64,000 bases of DNA, from positions 1 to 64,000 of the forward strand of contig JAEXAS010000026.1 of NCBI GenBank assembly GCA_023458095.1. The letters are read 5' to 3'. The number at the start of each line of letters is the position of its first letter. Within the stretch, counting starts at the first letter, position 1. Positions 38,401-48,311 of this stretch are shown piece after piece. The notes below the pieces were generated by a model. It was given only the letters and a program-made list of their open reading frames with translations, did not search any database and was not told where the DNA came from. Both the position numbers and the translations under genes were made by a program. The DNA is from Actinomycetes bacterium (GTDB taxonomy: Bacteria > Actinomycetota > Actinomycetes > Propionibacteriales > Propionibacteriaceae).

Positions 38401-39302
38401 CAGTGACCTCTGGTGACGACTTCGCCTGTGCTCTGACCACCACCGGGGGCGTCCAATGCTGGGGACGTAACAACTACGGCCAGCTCGGCAACAACTCCAC
38501 CACTGACAGCAGCGTTCCGGTGCCCGTGTCAGGTCTGTCCAGCGGTGTGTCGGCGATCTCGGCGGTCTCGTCGCATGTGTGCGCACTCACCACCGAGGGC
38601 ACGGTCAAGTGTTGGGGGCGTAACGGCTACGGCCAGCTCGGCGATGCGTCCACCACCAACCGGACCACTCCGGTCAACGTCCAGGGGCTTCCTTCCGGGA
38701 TCACCGCGGTAGCGACAGGAAGCTTCCACAGTTGCGCACTGACCGAGGCCGGCAGCGTCTTGTGCTGGGGCGACAACAGCGTCGGTCAAATCGGCGACGG
38801 CACCAACACCCTCCGCACCACACCGACAGCGGTCACCGGTCTTGGTGATCCGGTGGCAAGGCTCCAGGCCGGCACTTCCTTCACGTGTGCGGTCACCACC
38901 ACCGCCACAGCCCTGTGCTGGGGCCAGAACACGAATGGCCAACTCGGCGACGGCACGACCACCAACCGGAACGTACCGGTTGCGGTGACCGGGCTCAGCG
39001 GTACGCCGGCAGCCACCTCCGGCGGCTCCAGCACCAACTGTGCCGTGTCGACGGCTGGCAGCGTCCAATGCTGGGGCTACAGCACCTTCGGCACCATCGG
39101 CAGCGGAACTGTGGCCCTGCAACTGTCCCCCCAGAATGTGGTGGGCCTCGACAGCGGCGTCTCGCACGTCGGCGTGGTCAGAACCCACACCTGTGCGGCG
39201 CTGAGCACCGGTGGCGTGCGGTGCTGGGGCTACAACGACTACGGACAGTTGGGCAACAACACCAACGTCTCAACGGTTCCGGTCGCTGCACCATTCGGGT
39301 GA
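35472..39302 (+). CDS. secreted Ig/RCC1-repeat surface protein (1276 aa)
   Basis: 1276 aa, GTG with GAAAGGG upstream. Signal peptide (basic MRKIQ, hydrophobic AIAISLALTFGLALFWLP, then SSEALAAST). Residues ~30-313: three related beta modules with LQ-K-G--W--VA-G patterns. Residues ~314-565: three Ig-like repeats (GGxxPYxW...LPxGLSLS...GTPTxAGxxxxxVTD). Residues ~566-1276: 14 RCC1 repeats, each of form C-A-(x8-9)-C-W-G-x-N-x-x-G-Q-L-G, i.e. two seven-bladed propellers. Each blade has two Cys, probably disulfide-bonded outside the cell. No LPXTG-like anchor or C-terminal membrane helix is present. Likely exported adhesin or polymer-binding protein (inference). Paralogue follows. Confidence 0.8.
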   Translation: MRKIQAIAISLALTFGLALFWLPSSEALAASTSAPKASPTRPIRGSQFTVSGRLATAVARPVELQKKVGSRWQRVATGMSNRRGSYQFSLSTKARASRLRVVAKRTTIGHRTYSRVISRLATVRTVSVSPSAPATSELFTIKDSLPRAEARRVILQRKSGKTWKKVASTKSSKSGAFTMSIRISSATTLRVYAPRARVKGTRRPALTMAAFRVKTARQYGSLTLPSTATVNTKISATTRFTPARPGRRVQLQQFVGNQWQTVASGIQSSAGTTTLATTPRQTGTATYRAITSAFKGAAPVITASARVTVSATAAPLSISVDTPAEATVGQDFYAALIAIGGNAPYSWTATDLPPGISLSAGGKLTGRATTPGSYTAHLSATDSNGQTASADLTINVTAALSIDTDALPVATTNQGYSVTASATGGSAPYTWSAEGLPEGLSVSQGGLISGTTSDLGSHSVTLTVTDTKLRSATANLTLIVADPLEITTDSLPAGRVGSSYDTTFTATGGVAPFSWAATDVPAGLSLSSAGALTGTPTQAGLFTVGVTVTDHAGASASTTLDLGITAVTIDSLGAGDDHSCAVSSLGVVKCWGYNNYGQLGTGDQVSHPAPTAVSGLTEPVSAVTNGTGFSCALTRAGGVYCWGLNSTGQLGRGDTTSSFTPVAATGLSTDVVAISAGATHVCALTSSGGLKCWGGNTKGQLGDGTTTRRLTAVNVSSLTSGVTGFDAGSEHNCAVSGGAVKCWGANGSGQLGLTGMTYRTTPISVSGLPADVNAVTAGGSHNCSLSPTNGLQCWGGNAAGQLGDGTTTNSITPVSVSGLSGTTSLAVAGTSHTCAVSGDGQTQCWGANDLGQLGDGTTTASATPVQVSGLTSAVTTITAGTNHTCAVRNATDIRCWGNDSRGQLGDGGGYLQTTPVEATEVADAASVSTLNYATCIVTTSGAAQCWGRNNYGQLGNNSTTNTIAPVPVTGLSQNVAAVTSGDDFACALTTTGGVQCWGRNNYGQLGNNSTTDSSVPVPVSGLSSGVSAISAVSSHVCALTTEGTVKCWGRNGYGQLGDASTTNRTTPVNVQGLPSGITAVATGSFHSCALTEAGSVLCWGDNSVGQIGDGTNTLRTTPTAVTGLGDPVARLQAGTSFTCAVTTTATALCWGQNTNGQLGDGTTTNRNVPVAVTGLSGTPAATSGGSSTNCAVSTAGSVQCWGYSTFGTIGSGTVALQLSPQNVVGLDSGVSHVGVVRTHTCAALSTGGVRCWGYNDYGQLGNNTNVSTVPVAAPFG

Positions 39303-39396
39303 GGAATGCCCCGGCATTTGCGAAATGGCAACGACATCCACCAAAACGCACCGGCGACACCAAGACTGTCACCAGGTGATGATTTGTCACTCACGT

Positions 39397-39454
39397 GGGT
39401 ACTTTCAGGTACTGACATAGCGCTGATTTGATAGGGGGTACTAGCCCCCACGCG
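39397..39454 (+). promoter_or_regulatory. shared leader element, copy 2
   Basis: GGGTACT (39397-39403), then CTGATTTGATAG (39423-39434) and a strong hairpin GGGGG-TACTAG-CCCCC. Matches copy 1 at 35379 in order and spacing; only these blocks are similar between the two leaders. Confidence 0.5.
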
Positions 39455-39494
39455 TGTTCCCTGTCTGGGGTTTTCGATTGCGGAAGGTCCCGTC

Positions 39495-42400
39495 GTGCGA
39501 AGGACATGCGCTGCAGCGCTGGCAGTGTTGATGATGATTGGCTTGCTGACCAATCCTGGGGTGGTCTCGGTGGCTCAGGCGGCATCGGCTGCCCCACCCA
39601 AGGCATCGCCGCTAACCCCGGTGCGGGGATCGTCGGTCACCATCAAGGGACGGATCAGTACCCGAGTGGTGCGTCCGATCCAACTGCAGCGCAAGGCCGG
39701 CAGCAAATGGGTACGCCTCGCCACCGGCAAGACCACCTCGAAGGGCGCCTACTCGTTCCGGGTCAGCTCTTCCTGGTCCTCGGCCAAGCTGCGGGTCGTC
39801 GCCTCGAAGGCCAAGGTCCGCGCCAAGACCTACCCTCGCCTGGTTTCGAGCGTCGCCACGGTGAATACCGTCACGGTCACACCCACCGCACCCATGCCGC
39901 AAGAGAAATTCACCGTCTCCCAATCACTGAAAAAGAAAGGGAGCCGTCCAGCCACCCTGCAACGTCGGGCGGGCAGCAGATGGGTCACGATCGCGAAGAC
40001 GAAATCAAAAAGCTCCGGAAGCGTGCGTTTCACCGCCTCACTGAGTTCTTCGGCAAGCCTTCGTGTCGTAGCCCCGAAAGCCACCGTGAAAGGCAAGCGT
40101 CTCCCCAAGATCACACTTCCCCCCTTCCGGGTGTCCACCGCCAAGCAGTCGGCGGCCATGTTCCTGCCCTCTTCAGGAGTCACCGGGCAAGCACTCGTGG
40201 CGCAGGTGCGTTTCCTGCCGGTGCGTGCCGGCCGAGCGGTTGAGCTGCAGCAATACACCGGCTCGCAATGGGTCCGCGTCGCCTCCGGGGTTCAGGACGC
40301 CACCGGCCGAGCCAAGCTCGGCGTGGCGCCGAAGACAGTCGGAACCCTCCGGTTCCGTGCCGTTACAGCGGCCTACCGCGGCGCACCGGCCAGTGTCACA
40401 GCGTCGGCCAAGGCCACCATCGCCGACGGAACACCCGCACCGTCCATCGTGCTGGGCTCACTGAGCGCAGCCGTGACCGGTGAGAGCTACCAACTCCAGC
40501 TCACCGCCGTCGGCGGTACCGCCCCCCTGCTGTGGTCAGCCACCGGCCTGCCCGACGGGATGCAGCTCAGCCAAGGCGGCGAACTTTCCGGAGTCCCCAC
40601 CTCGCCGGGCACCTACTCCGTCCAGCTCACCGTTACCGATGCCACCGGCGCCACGGCAACGACGACCGTCCAACTTGTCGTGGATCCCGTGGTCGGAGTC
40701 GACACCACCTCCCTGCCTGATGGCATCGCCGGCCAGTACTACGAAGCTCCCACTGCCGCCAGCGGAGGTACGTCGAGCTACACCTGGGACGCGACGGGAT
40801 TGCCCACCGGCCTGACCATCGCCGCCGATGGAACCATCAGCGGTACGACCGACGCCACCGGCGACTTCACCGTGGAACTGACCGTCACCGACGCCAAGGG
40901 CAAGACAGCCACCAAGACCGTGCCGTTGCGAATCACGGCGGCGCTGAGCCTCACCACCGACGCTCTCACCAGCGGCGCCACCGTGGGTACCGCCTATGAA
41001 TCGGCACTGACCGCCAGCGGCGGCTTGGCGCCCTACTCCTGGTCGGCGACAGGCCTTCCGTCCGGCATCACCATCAATACCCTCACCGGCGTGATTTCGG
41101 GCACCCCCAGCCAAGCCGGAAGTTTCCCCGGCATCAGTGTCACGGTCACCGACGACAACGGCTACACCGCCACGAAGTCATTCGCACTCACCGTCTCGGT
41201 TCCGTATGCGATCACCACCACCAGCCTGTCCAGCGGCGTTGTCGGTACCAGCTACACCAAGACGCTCACGGTGGCGGGCGGTTCTGCGCCCTACACCTGG
41301 ACGTCCACCACGCTGCCTGCTGGTCTGAGTCTGTCCGATGCTGGCGTCATTTCCGGCACGCCCACCCAGGTCGGCACCACTGACGTCACGATCACGGTCA
41401 CCGATTCCGGTGGCGCCACTACCCAAGCCATTCTTGCCCTGACCGTCGCGGCCTCAGTGCACATCACCACCACCGACCTACCCACCGGCGTCGTCGGCAC
41501 CACCTACGCCGCAACCACCCTGACCGCGGCCGACGGCAACAGCGCGTCCTACGCCTGGTCCTCGACCACGATGCCGGCCGGACTGACCCTTTCCACGGCG
41601 GGCACAATCACCGGCACTCCCACCGAGGCCGGCACCTTTAGCGATGTGAAGGTCACCGTCACCGACACCGACGGCGCCACCGCAGAAGCGACCTACACCA
41701 TCACCATCAGCCCGGCTGTCCACATCACGACGACCGACCTACCCAATGGCGTCGTCGGGGCAAGCTACTCGGCTACCACGCTGAGCGCCGCCGACGGCAC
41801 CCCCGGCTACACCTGGCACAGCGACTCCCTGCCCAGCGGCCTGTCGCTCTCCTCGAACGGCAAGCTCAGCGGCACCCCCACAGCCGCAGACGTCTACACC
41901 GTCAAGATCACCGTCACCGACCACACCGGCAAGACCGCCGAGGCCACCTACACCGTCACCATCGCCCCAGCGGTCCACATCACCACCACCAGCATTCCGG
42001 ACGGCGTCGCAGGCACCACCTACCCCGCGACCACGCTGACAGCGGCCGACGGCGGCGGCTCCTACCACTGGCAGGCCAACAACCTGCCCGGTGGCCTCAG
42101 CATCAACGCCGACACCGGCGTGATCTCCGGTACTGCCTACACCGCTGGCGGCCCCATCCAGGCCACCATCACCGTCACCGATGCCGTCGGCACCTCCGAT
42201 ACGAAGACCTTCCAGATCACCATCACGCCGGCAGTGCACATCACCACCACCGACCTGCCCAGCGGCGTGGTCGGCACCGGCTACAGCGCCACGATGTCGG
42301 CGCTGGACGGCGCCCCCGGCTACACCTGGACGTCGAACACTCTGCCGCAAGGGCTCTCGATCGACGCGACCACCGGCAAGATCACCGGCACTCCAACCCA

Positions 42401-45400
42401 AGCCGGCACCTTCGGTTCGGTAACGATCACCGCCACCGATCAGAACGGGGCCAAGGCTGAGGCCACCTACACCATCACCATCGCTGCCGCGATCCACATC
42501 ACCACCACGAGCCTGCCCAACGGCGTAGTCAGCACCGACTACAGCGCCACCGTCGAAGCTGCCGCCGGCGCCCCCGGCTACGGCTGGACGTCCACCGGAC
42601 TTCCCGGCGGGTTGACTCTCAACTCCTCCACGGGCGTGATCACGGGCAACCCCTACGAGGCGGGCACCTTCGACGCAGTGAAGATCACCGCGACCGATCG
42701 CAACGGCGCCACGGCGGAGGCCACCTTCACCATCACGATCGCTCCCGCGGTCCACATCACCACCACTCTGCTGGCCGATGCTGTGCTCAACGAGGCCTAC
42801 CCCGAAACCACTCTGGAGGCCACCGGCGGCACCGAGCCGTACACCTGGTCGGCCACCGGCCTGCCGGCAGGCGTCAGCGTAAACACCAGCACCGGCGTCC
42901 TGTCCGGCATCCCGACCGAATCGGGCCCCTTCAGCGCGGCAGTCACCGTGACCGACGCCAACCACAAGACGGCTGAGGCGAGCCTCAGCTTCACGGTGCA
43001 TCCAGAACTGGCGATCACCACCGCAGAACTGCCTGCGGCGATCGTCGGCGAGCAGTACTCGGTGACATTGGCTGGCCTGGGCGGCAACACCCCCTACACC
43101 TGGGCCGTGGCTGGCCTGCCCGACGGATTGACCCTGGACACCAGCATCGGCGCGATCACCGGTACGCCCACCGTCGCCGGCACCGCCGACCTCAGCGTCA
43201 CGCTCACCGACAAGAACGATCGGACCGCCACCACGACCCTGGCGTTGACCGTGCGGGATGCAGTACACGTCACGATGGCCACGGTTCCCAGCGGAGTGGT
43301 CGGCACCGCCTACTCCGGTTCAATCTCGGCCGGTGGTGGCACCGCCCCGTATTCGTGGGACTCCAGCACCCTGCCTGCGGGTCTCCTCCTGTCCGAGGAC
43401 GGCGCCCTGTCCGGAACCCCAACCATTGATGGCACGACCCCGGTGACGTTCACCGTCACTGATTCTCACGGCACGACCGCGACCGCCGACGTGTCGATCA
43501 CGATCGTCAAAGCCGTCCACATCACCACGACCGAACTCCCCAGCGGCGTGGTCGACACCAGCTATCCCGGGATCACCCTGAGCGCTGCGGACGGCAACAG
43601 CGGTGGCTACACCTGGGTTTCCGACACTTTGCCGGCCGGGCTCACCTTGTCCACTGCGGGGAAGATCACCGGCACGCCCACCACCGCTGGAACCTACAGC
43701 GCGGTGAAAGTCACGGTCACCGATGCAGCCGGAAAGTCCGCCGAAGCCACCTTCAGCATGGTGATTGCTCCGGCTGTCCATATCACCACCGCAAGCCTGC
43801 CCAACGGTGTGGTCGGCACCACGTACACCGAAACCACACTGAGCGCTGCCGGCGGTAACGGGTCCAACGCCTGGAGTTCCACCACGCTGCCCGACGGTCT
43901 CACCCTGTCCGAAGCCGGGATCCTCTCCGGTACCCCCACCACCGAAGGCACCACCGCGGTGACCTTCACCGTCACCGACGCCGCCGGCAAGACCGCCCAC
44001 CTCGAGTTCTCCATCGTGATCGCCAAGGCCGTCCACATCACGACCACCGACCTGCCCGCTGTCGAGGCCGGCGACGCCTATAGCGTCACCCTCGCCGCCG
44101 CCGGCGGCACTCCTGGCTACACCTGGACCTCCACCGCCCTGCCCGACGGCCTCACGCTGTCCGAAGCCGGCGTTCTTTCCGGTACGCCCAGCACCGACGG
44201 CACCACCGCAGTGACCTTCACCGTCACCGACGCCACCCACAAGACCGCCAGCGTCGAACTGTCGATCACGATCACCGCGGCCGCCCACTTGACCAGCACC
44301 AGCTTGTCGATCGGCGTGGCTGGTGGGGACTACACCTCGACTCTTACCGCCGCCGGCGGCACTGCGCCCTACACGATCACTGCCGCGGACCTGCCGGATG
44401 GCTTGACCCTGGCCGACGGCGTGATCAGCGGCACGCCGACGACCGCCGTCCGTAATACCCCGGTCGAACTCACCGTCACCGACCACCGCGACAAGACGAG
44501 CACCACCACGCTTCACCTCACCGTCGTCCAACCGAAGACCGTGAGCGCCGGCATCTCGGCCAGTTGCGCGATCACCCCGACCGGTGGCGTCGAATGCTGG
44601 GGCGCCAATGCCGACGGCCAACTCGGCGATGGCACCAACACCACCAGCACCTACCCGGTGAAGGTGACCGGATTGGACGCCAAAGCGATCTCGGTCACCA
44701 TCAGCCTGAACCACGCCTGCGCTCTGCTCTCCACCGGCAAGGTCGAATGCTGGGGCGCCAACGCCTCCGGCCAACTCGGCGATGGCACCAACACCTCAAG
44801 CGCAAAGCCCGTCGAAGTCGCCACCATCGATTCGGCGGTGTCGATCTCAGCCGGGTCGAACTTCACCTGCGCGACCCTCCAGGACGGCACGGCATCCTGT
44901 TGGGGCTTCGGCACCTACGGTCAGATCGGCAATGGCAGTTCGGTCAGCGTTGCCCAGCCCGCCCCCGTCAGCGGCCTCACCAATGTGTTGGATGTTGAGA
45001 CCGGCGGCTCCCACGCCTGCGTCTTGACCACCGAGGGCACTGTGTCCTGCTGGGGACGGAACGGATCCCGGCAGATCGGCGCGGGAGGAACCGACGACGT
45101 CAGTTTCTACAACAGCCCCGTTGCCGTGCCCGATGTGAGCGACGTCGTCTCGCTGAGCGCCCACATGGGCTCCCACACCTGCGCGGCCACCAGCGGTGGA
45201 GCGGTCAAGTGCTGGGGCAATAACCCCCAGTACCAGTTGGGATCCACGTCACCGGGGGTCAGTGGTACCGCCCTCACCGTGGACGGCATCACCGACGCGG
45301 TCCAGGTCATCGCAGGCGGCGCACATTCCTGCGCGATCAACGCCGCCGGAACCCTGCGCTGCTGGGGTGCCAACGCCTACGGCCAACTCGGCGGCGGCAG

Positions 45401-48299
45401 CAGCGTCGGCGCCAACAGCGCCACCCCCGTCACGGTGACCGTTACCGACCGCCTCGGCGTCACCGAACCGGTGGCCACCGCGGCTGCGGGCTCAAGCCAC
45501 ACCTGTGCTCGCACCACCACCGGCACCATCAGCTGCTGGGGCTCCAACCAGTACGGGCAACTCGGCAACGGCACCAACACCAACGCCGACACGCCAACCG
45601 CAGTGGTCGGCTTCAACGTGGGCACCCTGGCCGCCGACGAGGTCACCGTCAGTCCCACCGAGGTTGGCATGCCCTACGCCGACCAACAGTTGTCCGCTAC
45701 CGGCGGGGTCGCTCCCTACACCTGGACGGCCACGGGCCTACCGGCGGGCCTGACCCTGAGCAGTGACGGCATTCTGGCCGGCACGCCGACCGAGGCCGGC
45801 ACGACGGAGACCACCTTCACCGTGACCGATCTGCGCGGCAGGACCGCCACCACCACCACGTCGATCACGACCATCGCGGCGGTCCGGATCACCACGAGTA
45901 GCCTCACCGCCACGGTGGTCAACACCGCCTTCACCGAAACCACGCTGGCAGCGACCAGCGGCTCCGGGAGCTACACCTGGAGCGCCACGAATCTCCCGAC
46001 AGGGCTGTCCCTCGACCCGAGCACTGGGGTCCTCAGCGGCACTCCGACCGTCCCTGGGGACTATTCCGACACCACCTTCACCGTCACCGACACCATCGGC
46101 GGCGCAGCGCAGGCGACCATTGCCGCACCGATCATGTGGGAGGCCGGAGCAACCAGTGATCTGTTGTCCATGAGTTCCAGCGGCAACTCCGTGTGCGCCG
46201 TCACCAACACCGGTGGCGTCAAGTGCTGGGGCAGCAACAACTACGGCCAACTCGGCGACGGCACCACGACCAGCCGCACAACGGCAACCTCAGTGGTCGG
46301 TCTTGATGCGCCCATCAAGACCGTCGCCACGGGAGGAAGCCACACCTGCGCCATCACTCAATCTGGGGATGTGCGCTGCTGGGGCCTCGACACAGCCGGT
46401 CAGCTCGGCGACGGCGGCACGACCAACCAATCCGTCCCCGTCACAGTGCCCAATCTGACGGGAGTGACCGCGCTTGCCGTCGGCGGCGCACACACCTGCG
46501 CACTGACCAGCGGCACCGTGGAGTGCTGGGGCAGCGGTTCGTCTGGACAGCTTGGCGATGGCAATGCCACCAACTCCAACACCCCGGTCGATACCGGATT
46601 GACGACTGCCGTCGCCATCAGCGCCGGCACCACCTTCTCCTGCGCTGTGCTCGGTGACGGCACCGCAAAATGCTGGGGCTTCAACAGCTTCAAGTCTGTG
46701 GGCGACGGCACCACCACCAACCGGACGGTGCCCACGACGGTGAAGGATGTCAGCACCGCTACCGCGATTTCCTCCGGTGTTCTCCACTCCTGCATTGTCA
46801 CCAGCGCCGGGGGTGTCCAATGTTGGGGCCGCAACTCCTCTGGGCAAGTGGGCTCCGGAACCGCCACCCCGACATCCGACCCGGTGACTGTGGCGGGGCT
46901 CACCGGCGTCACTGGCATCACCGCCAACAGCGGCCATTCGTGTGCTCTCCTCGAGGGGGGAGGCATCTCCTGTTGGGGTGCCAACGGCACTGGACAACTC
47001 GGCGATGGCACCAGCGGCAACTACTCCTTGGTTCCGATAAACGCCACGATGACTGGCGCCACCGAAGTGGCGGCAAGCAACACCTCCACCTGCGCGCTAT
47101 CCGAATCCCGAGACGCCTTCTGCTGGGGCGGCAACAGCAACGGCCAGGTGGGCAACGGCCACAGCACGACCGAAGCGTCACCCCAAGATGCGATAAACGT
47201 TACTGACACGGCCAGCCGGGCATCAGCTGGGCTCAGCCACACTTGCGCACTCACCGATGCTGGCACGGTGAAGTGTTGGGGCTACAACGCCAACGGCGAA
47301 CTCGGTGGCGGGACGACGACGGACAGCACCACCCCGCTGACCGTCAAGGACTCGACGGGCACCACTCTGGCCGGAGTCACCGCGCTGGAAAGCAGCGGCA
47401 ACGGCGCGTTCAACTGCGCACTCACTTCCAGCGGTGGCGTGTCCTGCTGGGGCAGCAACAGTTACGGACAACTCGGCAACGGCACCGCATCGGCGGAAAA
47501 CACCACCTCAAGTTCGGTCGCGGTTCCTGTGACTGGTCTCTCCAGTGGGGTCACCGCTATCGCATCAGGGGTGAACTCGAGCTGTGCAGTCACGAGCGCC
47601 GGCACCGTGAAGTGTTGGGGCAACAATGCGTATGGAAAGCTCGGTGATGGCACCTACATCAACAAGTCCTATCCAGTGGATGTGCCCAACCTCGACCAAG
47701 TCACGAAGATCAGCGTTGGCACCAATCACGCTTGCGCCGTGATCACAGATGGCTCCGTGAGATGTTGGGGCAACAACGGCACCGGCGCTCTGGGCGACGG
47801 CACCACCACAAACCGCCTCGGCCCTGTGACAGTCAGCTCGCTCAGTGGAGTGACCGCGATTACTTCCGGATCCGACGACACCTGCGTTATCACGAACGGC
47901 GCTCTAAAATGTTGGGGCTACAACGCTCACGGCCAGTTGGGGAACGGAAAGACCCTGAACTCCTCGGTGCCTGTTGACGTCACCGGTCTAAGCAGCGGAG
48001 TCAGCACAGTCTCCGCCGGCACCTATCACGTCTGCGCAGTCACCGACGACGGTACGTCGCGATGCTGGGGCTACAACAACGTCGGCCAACTGGGAGTCGG
48101 CGACACCATCAACCGGACAACACCGACCGTCGTAGCCCCTGCGGCACCCGCGACCAGCATCAGCGCGGGCACCAGCCACACCTGCTCGGTGACCACCACG
48201 GGAACCTTGCAGTGTTGGGGCACCAACAACTACGGCGAGCTGGGCGTGATCACGGCGCTGTATCCGCAGCCACAAAGGGTGTTGGGTATTCGCAGTTGA
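39495..48299 (+). CDS. giant secreted Ig/RCC1-repeat protein (2934 aa)
   Basis: 2934 aa, GTG with GGAAGG upstream. Signal peptide (RRTCAAALAVLMMIGLLTNP, cleavage after VAQAASA). Residues ~35-315: the same three beta modules as the upstream paralogue. Residues ~315-1680: 16 Ig-like repeats of ~85 aa with the linker AVHITTTxLPxGVVG. Residues ~1682-2038: 7 RCC1 repeats. Residues ~2050-2215: two more Ig repeats. Residues ~2218-2934: 14 RCC1 repeats. Totals are 18 Ig and 21 RCC1 units (three 7-blade propellers). Blades carry paired Cys. No cell-wall anchor motif. Near-identical Ig units make the gene prone to expansion and contraction. Function probably adhesion or extracellular scaffolding (inference). 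Confidence 0.8.
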   Translation: MRRTCAAALAVLMMIGLLTNPGVVSVAQAASAAPPKASPLTPVRGSSVTIKGRISTRVVRPIQLQRKAGSKWVRLATGKTTSKGAYSFRVSSSWSSAKLRVVASKAKVRAKTYPRLVSSVATVNTVTVTPTAPMPQEKFTVSQSLKKKGSRPATLQRRAGSRWVTIAKTKSKSSGSVRFTASLSSSASLRVVAPKATVKGKRLPKITLPPFRVSTAKQSAAMFLPSSGVTGQALVAQVRFLPVRAGRAVELQQYTGSQWVRVASGVQDATGRAKLGVAPKTVGTLRFRAVTAAYRGAPASVTASAKATIADGTPAPSIVLGSLSAAVTGESYQLQLTAVGGTAPLLWSATGLPDGMQLSQGGELSGVPTSPGTYSVQLTVTDATGATATTTVQLVVDPVVGVDTTSLPDGIAGQYYEAPTAASGGTSSYTWDATGLPTGLTIAADGTISGTTDATGDFTVELTVTDAKGKTATKTVPLRITAALSLTTDALTSGATVGTAYESALTASGGLAPYSWSATGLPSGITINTLTGVISGTPSQAGSFPGISVTVTDDNGYTATKSFALTVSVPYAITTTSLSSGVVGTSYTKTLTVAGGSAPYTWTSTTLPAGLSLSDAGVISGTPTQVGTTDVTITVTDSGGATTQAILALTVAASVHITTTDLPTGVVGTTYAATTLTAADGNSASYAWSSTTMPAGLTLSTAGTITGTPTEAGTFSDVKVTVTDTDGATAEATYTITISPAVHITTTDLPNGVVGASYSATTLSAADGTPGYTWHSDSLPSGLSLSSNGKLSGTPTAADVYTVKITVTDHTGKTAEATYTVTIAPAVHITTTSIPDGVAGTTYPATTLTAADGGGSYHWQANNLPGGLSINADTGVISGTAYTAGGPIQATITVTDAVGTSDTKTFQITITPAVHITTTDLPSGVVGTGYSATMSALDGAPGYTWTSNTLPQGLSIDATTGKITGTPTQAGTFGSVTITATDQNGAKAEATYTITIAAAIHITTTSLPNGVVSTDYSATVEAAAGAPGYGWTSTGLPGGLTLNSSTGVITGNPYEAGTFDAVKITATDRNGATAEATFTITIAPAVHITTTLLADAVLNEAYPETTLEATGGTEPYTWSATGLPAGVSVNTSTGVLSGIPTESGPFSAAVTVTDANHKTAEASLSFTVHPELAITTAELPAAIVGEQYSVTLAGLGGNTPYTWAVAGLPDGLTLDTSIGAITGTPTVAGTADLSVTLTDKNDRTATTTLALTVRDAVHVTMATVPSGVVGTAYSGSISAGGGTAPYSWDSSTLPAGLLLSEDGALSGTPTIDGTTPVTFTVTDSHGTTATADVSITIVKAVHITTTELPSGVVDTSYPGITLSAADGNSGGYTWVSDTLPAGLTLSTAGKITGTPTTAGTYSAVKVTVTDAAGKSAEATFSMVIAPAVHITTASLPNGVVGTTYTETTLSAAGGNGSNAWSSTTLPDGLTLSEAGILSGTPTTEGTTAVTFTVTDAAGKTAHLEFSIVIAKAVHITTTDLPAVEAGDAYSVTLAAAGGTPGYTWTSTALPDGLTLSEAGVLSGTPSTDGTTAVTFTVTDATHKTASVELSITITAAAHLTSTSLSIGVAGGDYTSTLTAAGGTAPYTITAADLPDGLTLADGVISGTPTTAVRNTPVELTVTDHRDKTSTTTLHLTVVQPKTVSAGISASCAITPTGGVECWGANADGQLGDGTNTTSTYPVKVTGLDAKAISVTISLNHACALLSTGKVECWGANASGQLGDGTNTSSAKPVEVATIDSAVSISAGSNFTCATLQDGTASCWGFGTYGQIGNGSSVSVAQPAPVSGLTNVLDVETGGSHACVLTTEGTVSCWGRNGSRQIGAGGTDDVSFYNSPVAVPDVSDVVSLSAHMGSHTCAATSGGAVKCWGNNPQYQLGSTSPGVSGTALTVDGITDAVQVIAGGAHSCAINAAGTLRCWGANAYGQLGGGSSVGANSATPVTVTVTDRLGVTEPVATAAAGSSHTCARTTTGTISCWGSNQYGQLGNGTNTNADTPTAVVGFNVGTLAADEVTVSPTEVGMPYADQQLSATGGVAPYTWTATGLPAGLTLSSDGILAGTPTEAGTTETTFTVTDLRGRTATTTTSITTIAAVRITTSSLTATVVNTAFTETTLAATSGSGSYTWSATNLPTGLSLDPSTGVLSGTPTVPGDYSDTTFTVTDTIGGAAQATIAAPIMWEAGATSDLLSMSSSGNSVCAVTNTGGVKCWGSNNYGQLGDGTTTSRTTATSVVGLDAPIKTVATGGSHTCAITQSGDVRCWGLDTAGQLGDGGTTNQSVPVTVPNLTGVTALAVGGAHTCALTSGTVECWGSGSSGQLGDGNATNSNTPVDTGLTTAVAISAGTTFSCAVLGDGTAKCWGFNSFKSVGDGTTTNRTVPTTVKDVSTATAISSGVLHSCIVTSAGGVQCWGRNSSGQVGSGTATPTSDPVTVAGLTGVTGITANSGHSCALLEGGGISCWGANGTGQLGDGTSGNYSLVPINATMTGATEVAASNTSTCALSESRDAFCWGGNSNGQVGNGHSTTEASPQDAINVTDTASRASAGLSHTCALTDAGTVKCWGYNANGELGGGTTTDSTTPLTVKDSTGTTLAGVTALESSGNGAFNCALTSSGGVSCWGSNSYGQLGNGTASAENTTSSSVAVPVTGLSSGVTAIASGVNSSCAVTSAGTVKCWGNNAYGKLGDGTYINKSYPVDVPNLDQVTKISVGTNHACAVITDGSVRCWGNNGTGALGDGTTTNRLGPVTVSSLSGVTAITSGSDDTCVITNGALKCWGYNAHGQLGNGKTLNSSVPVDVTGLSSGVSTVSAGTYHVCAVTDDGTSRCWGYNNVGQLGVGDTINRTTPTVVAPAAPATSISAGTSHTCSVTTTGTLQCWGTNNYGELGVITALYPQPQRVLGIRS

Positions 48300-48311
48300 G
48301 GCTGAAGCCAG

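Noticed and set aside
39200..39302. Sortase anchor at the end of the 1276-aa protein
   Set aside because: The C-terminus ends within the last RCC1 blade with no LPXTG/LAXTG motif, hydrophobic helix or basic tail.
41739..43268. 509-codon minus-strand frame inside the giant gene
   Set aside because: Repetitive Gly/Asp/Val-rich product is simply the complement of the Ig repeats.
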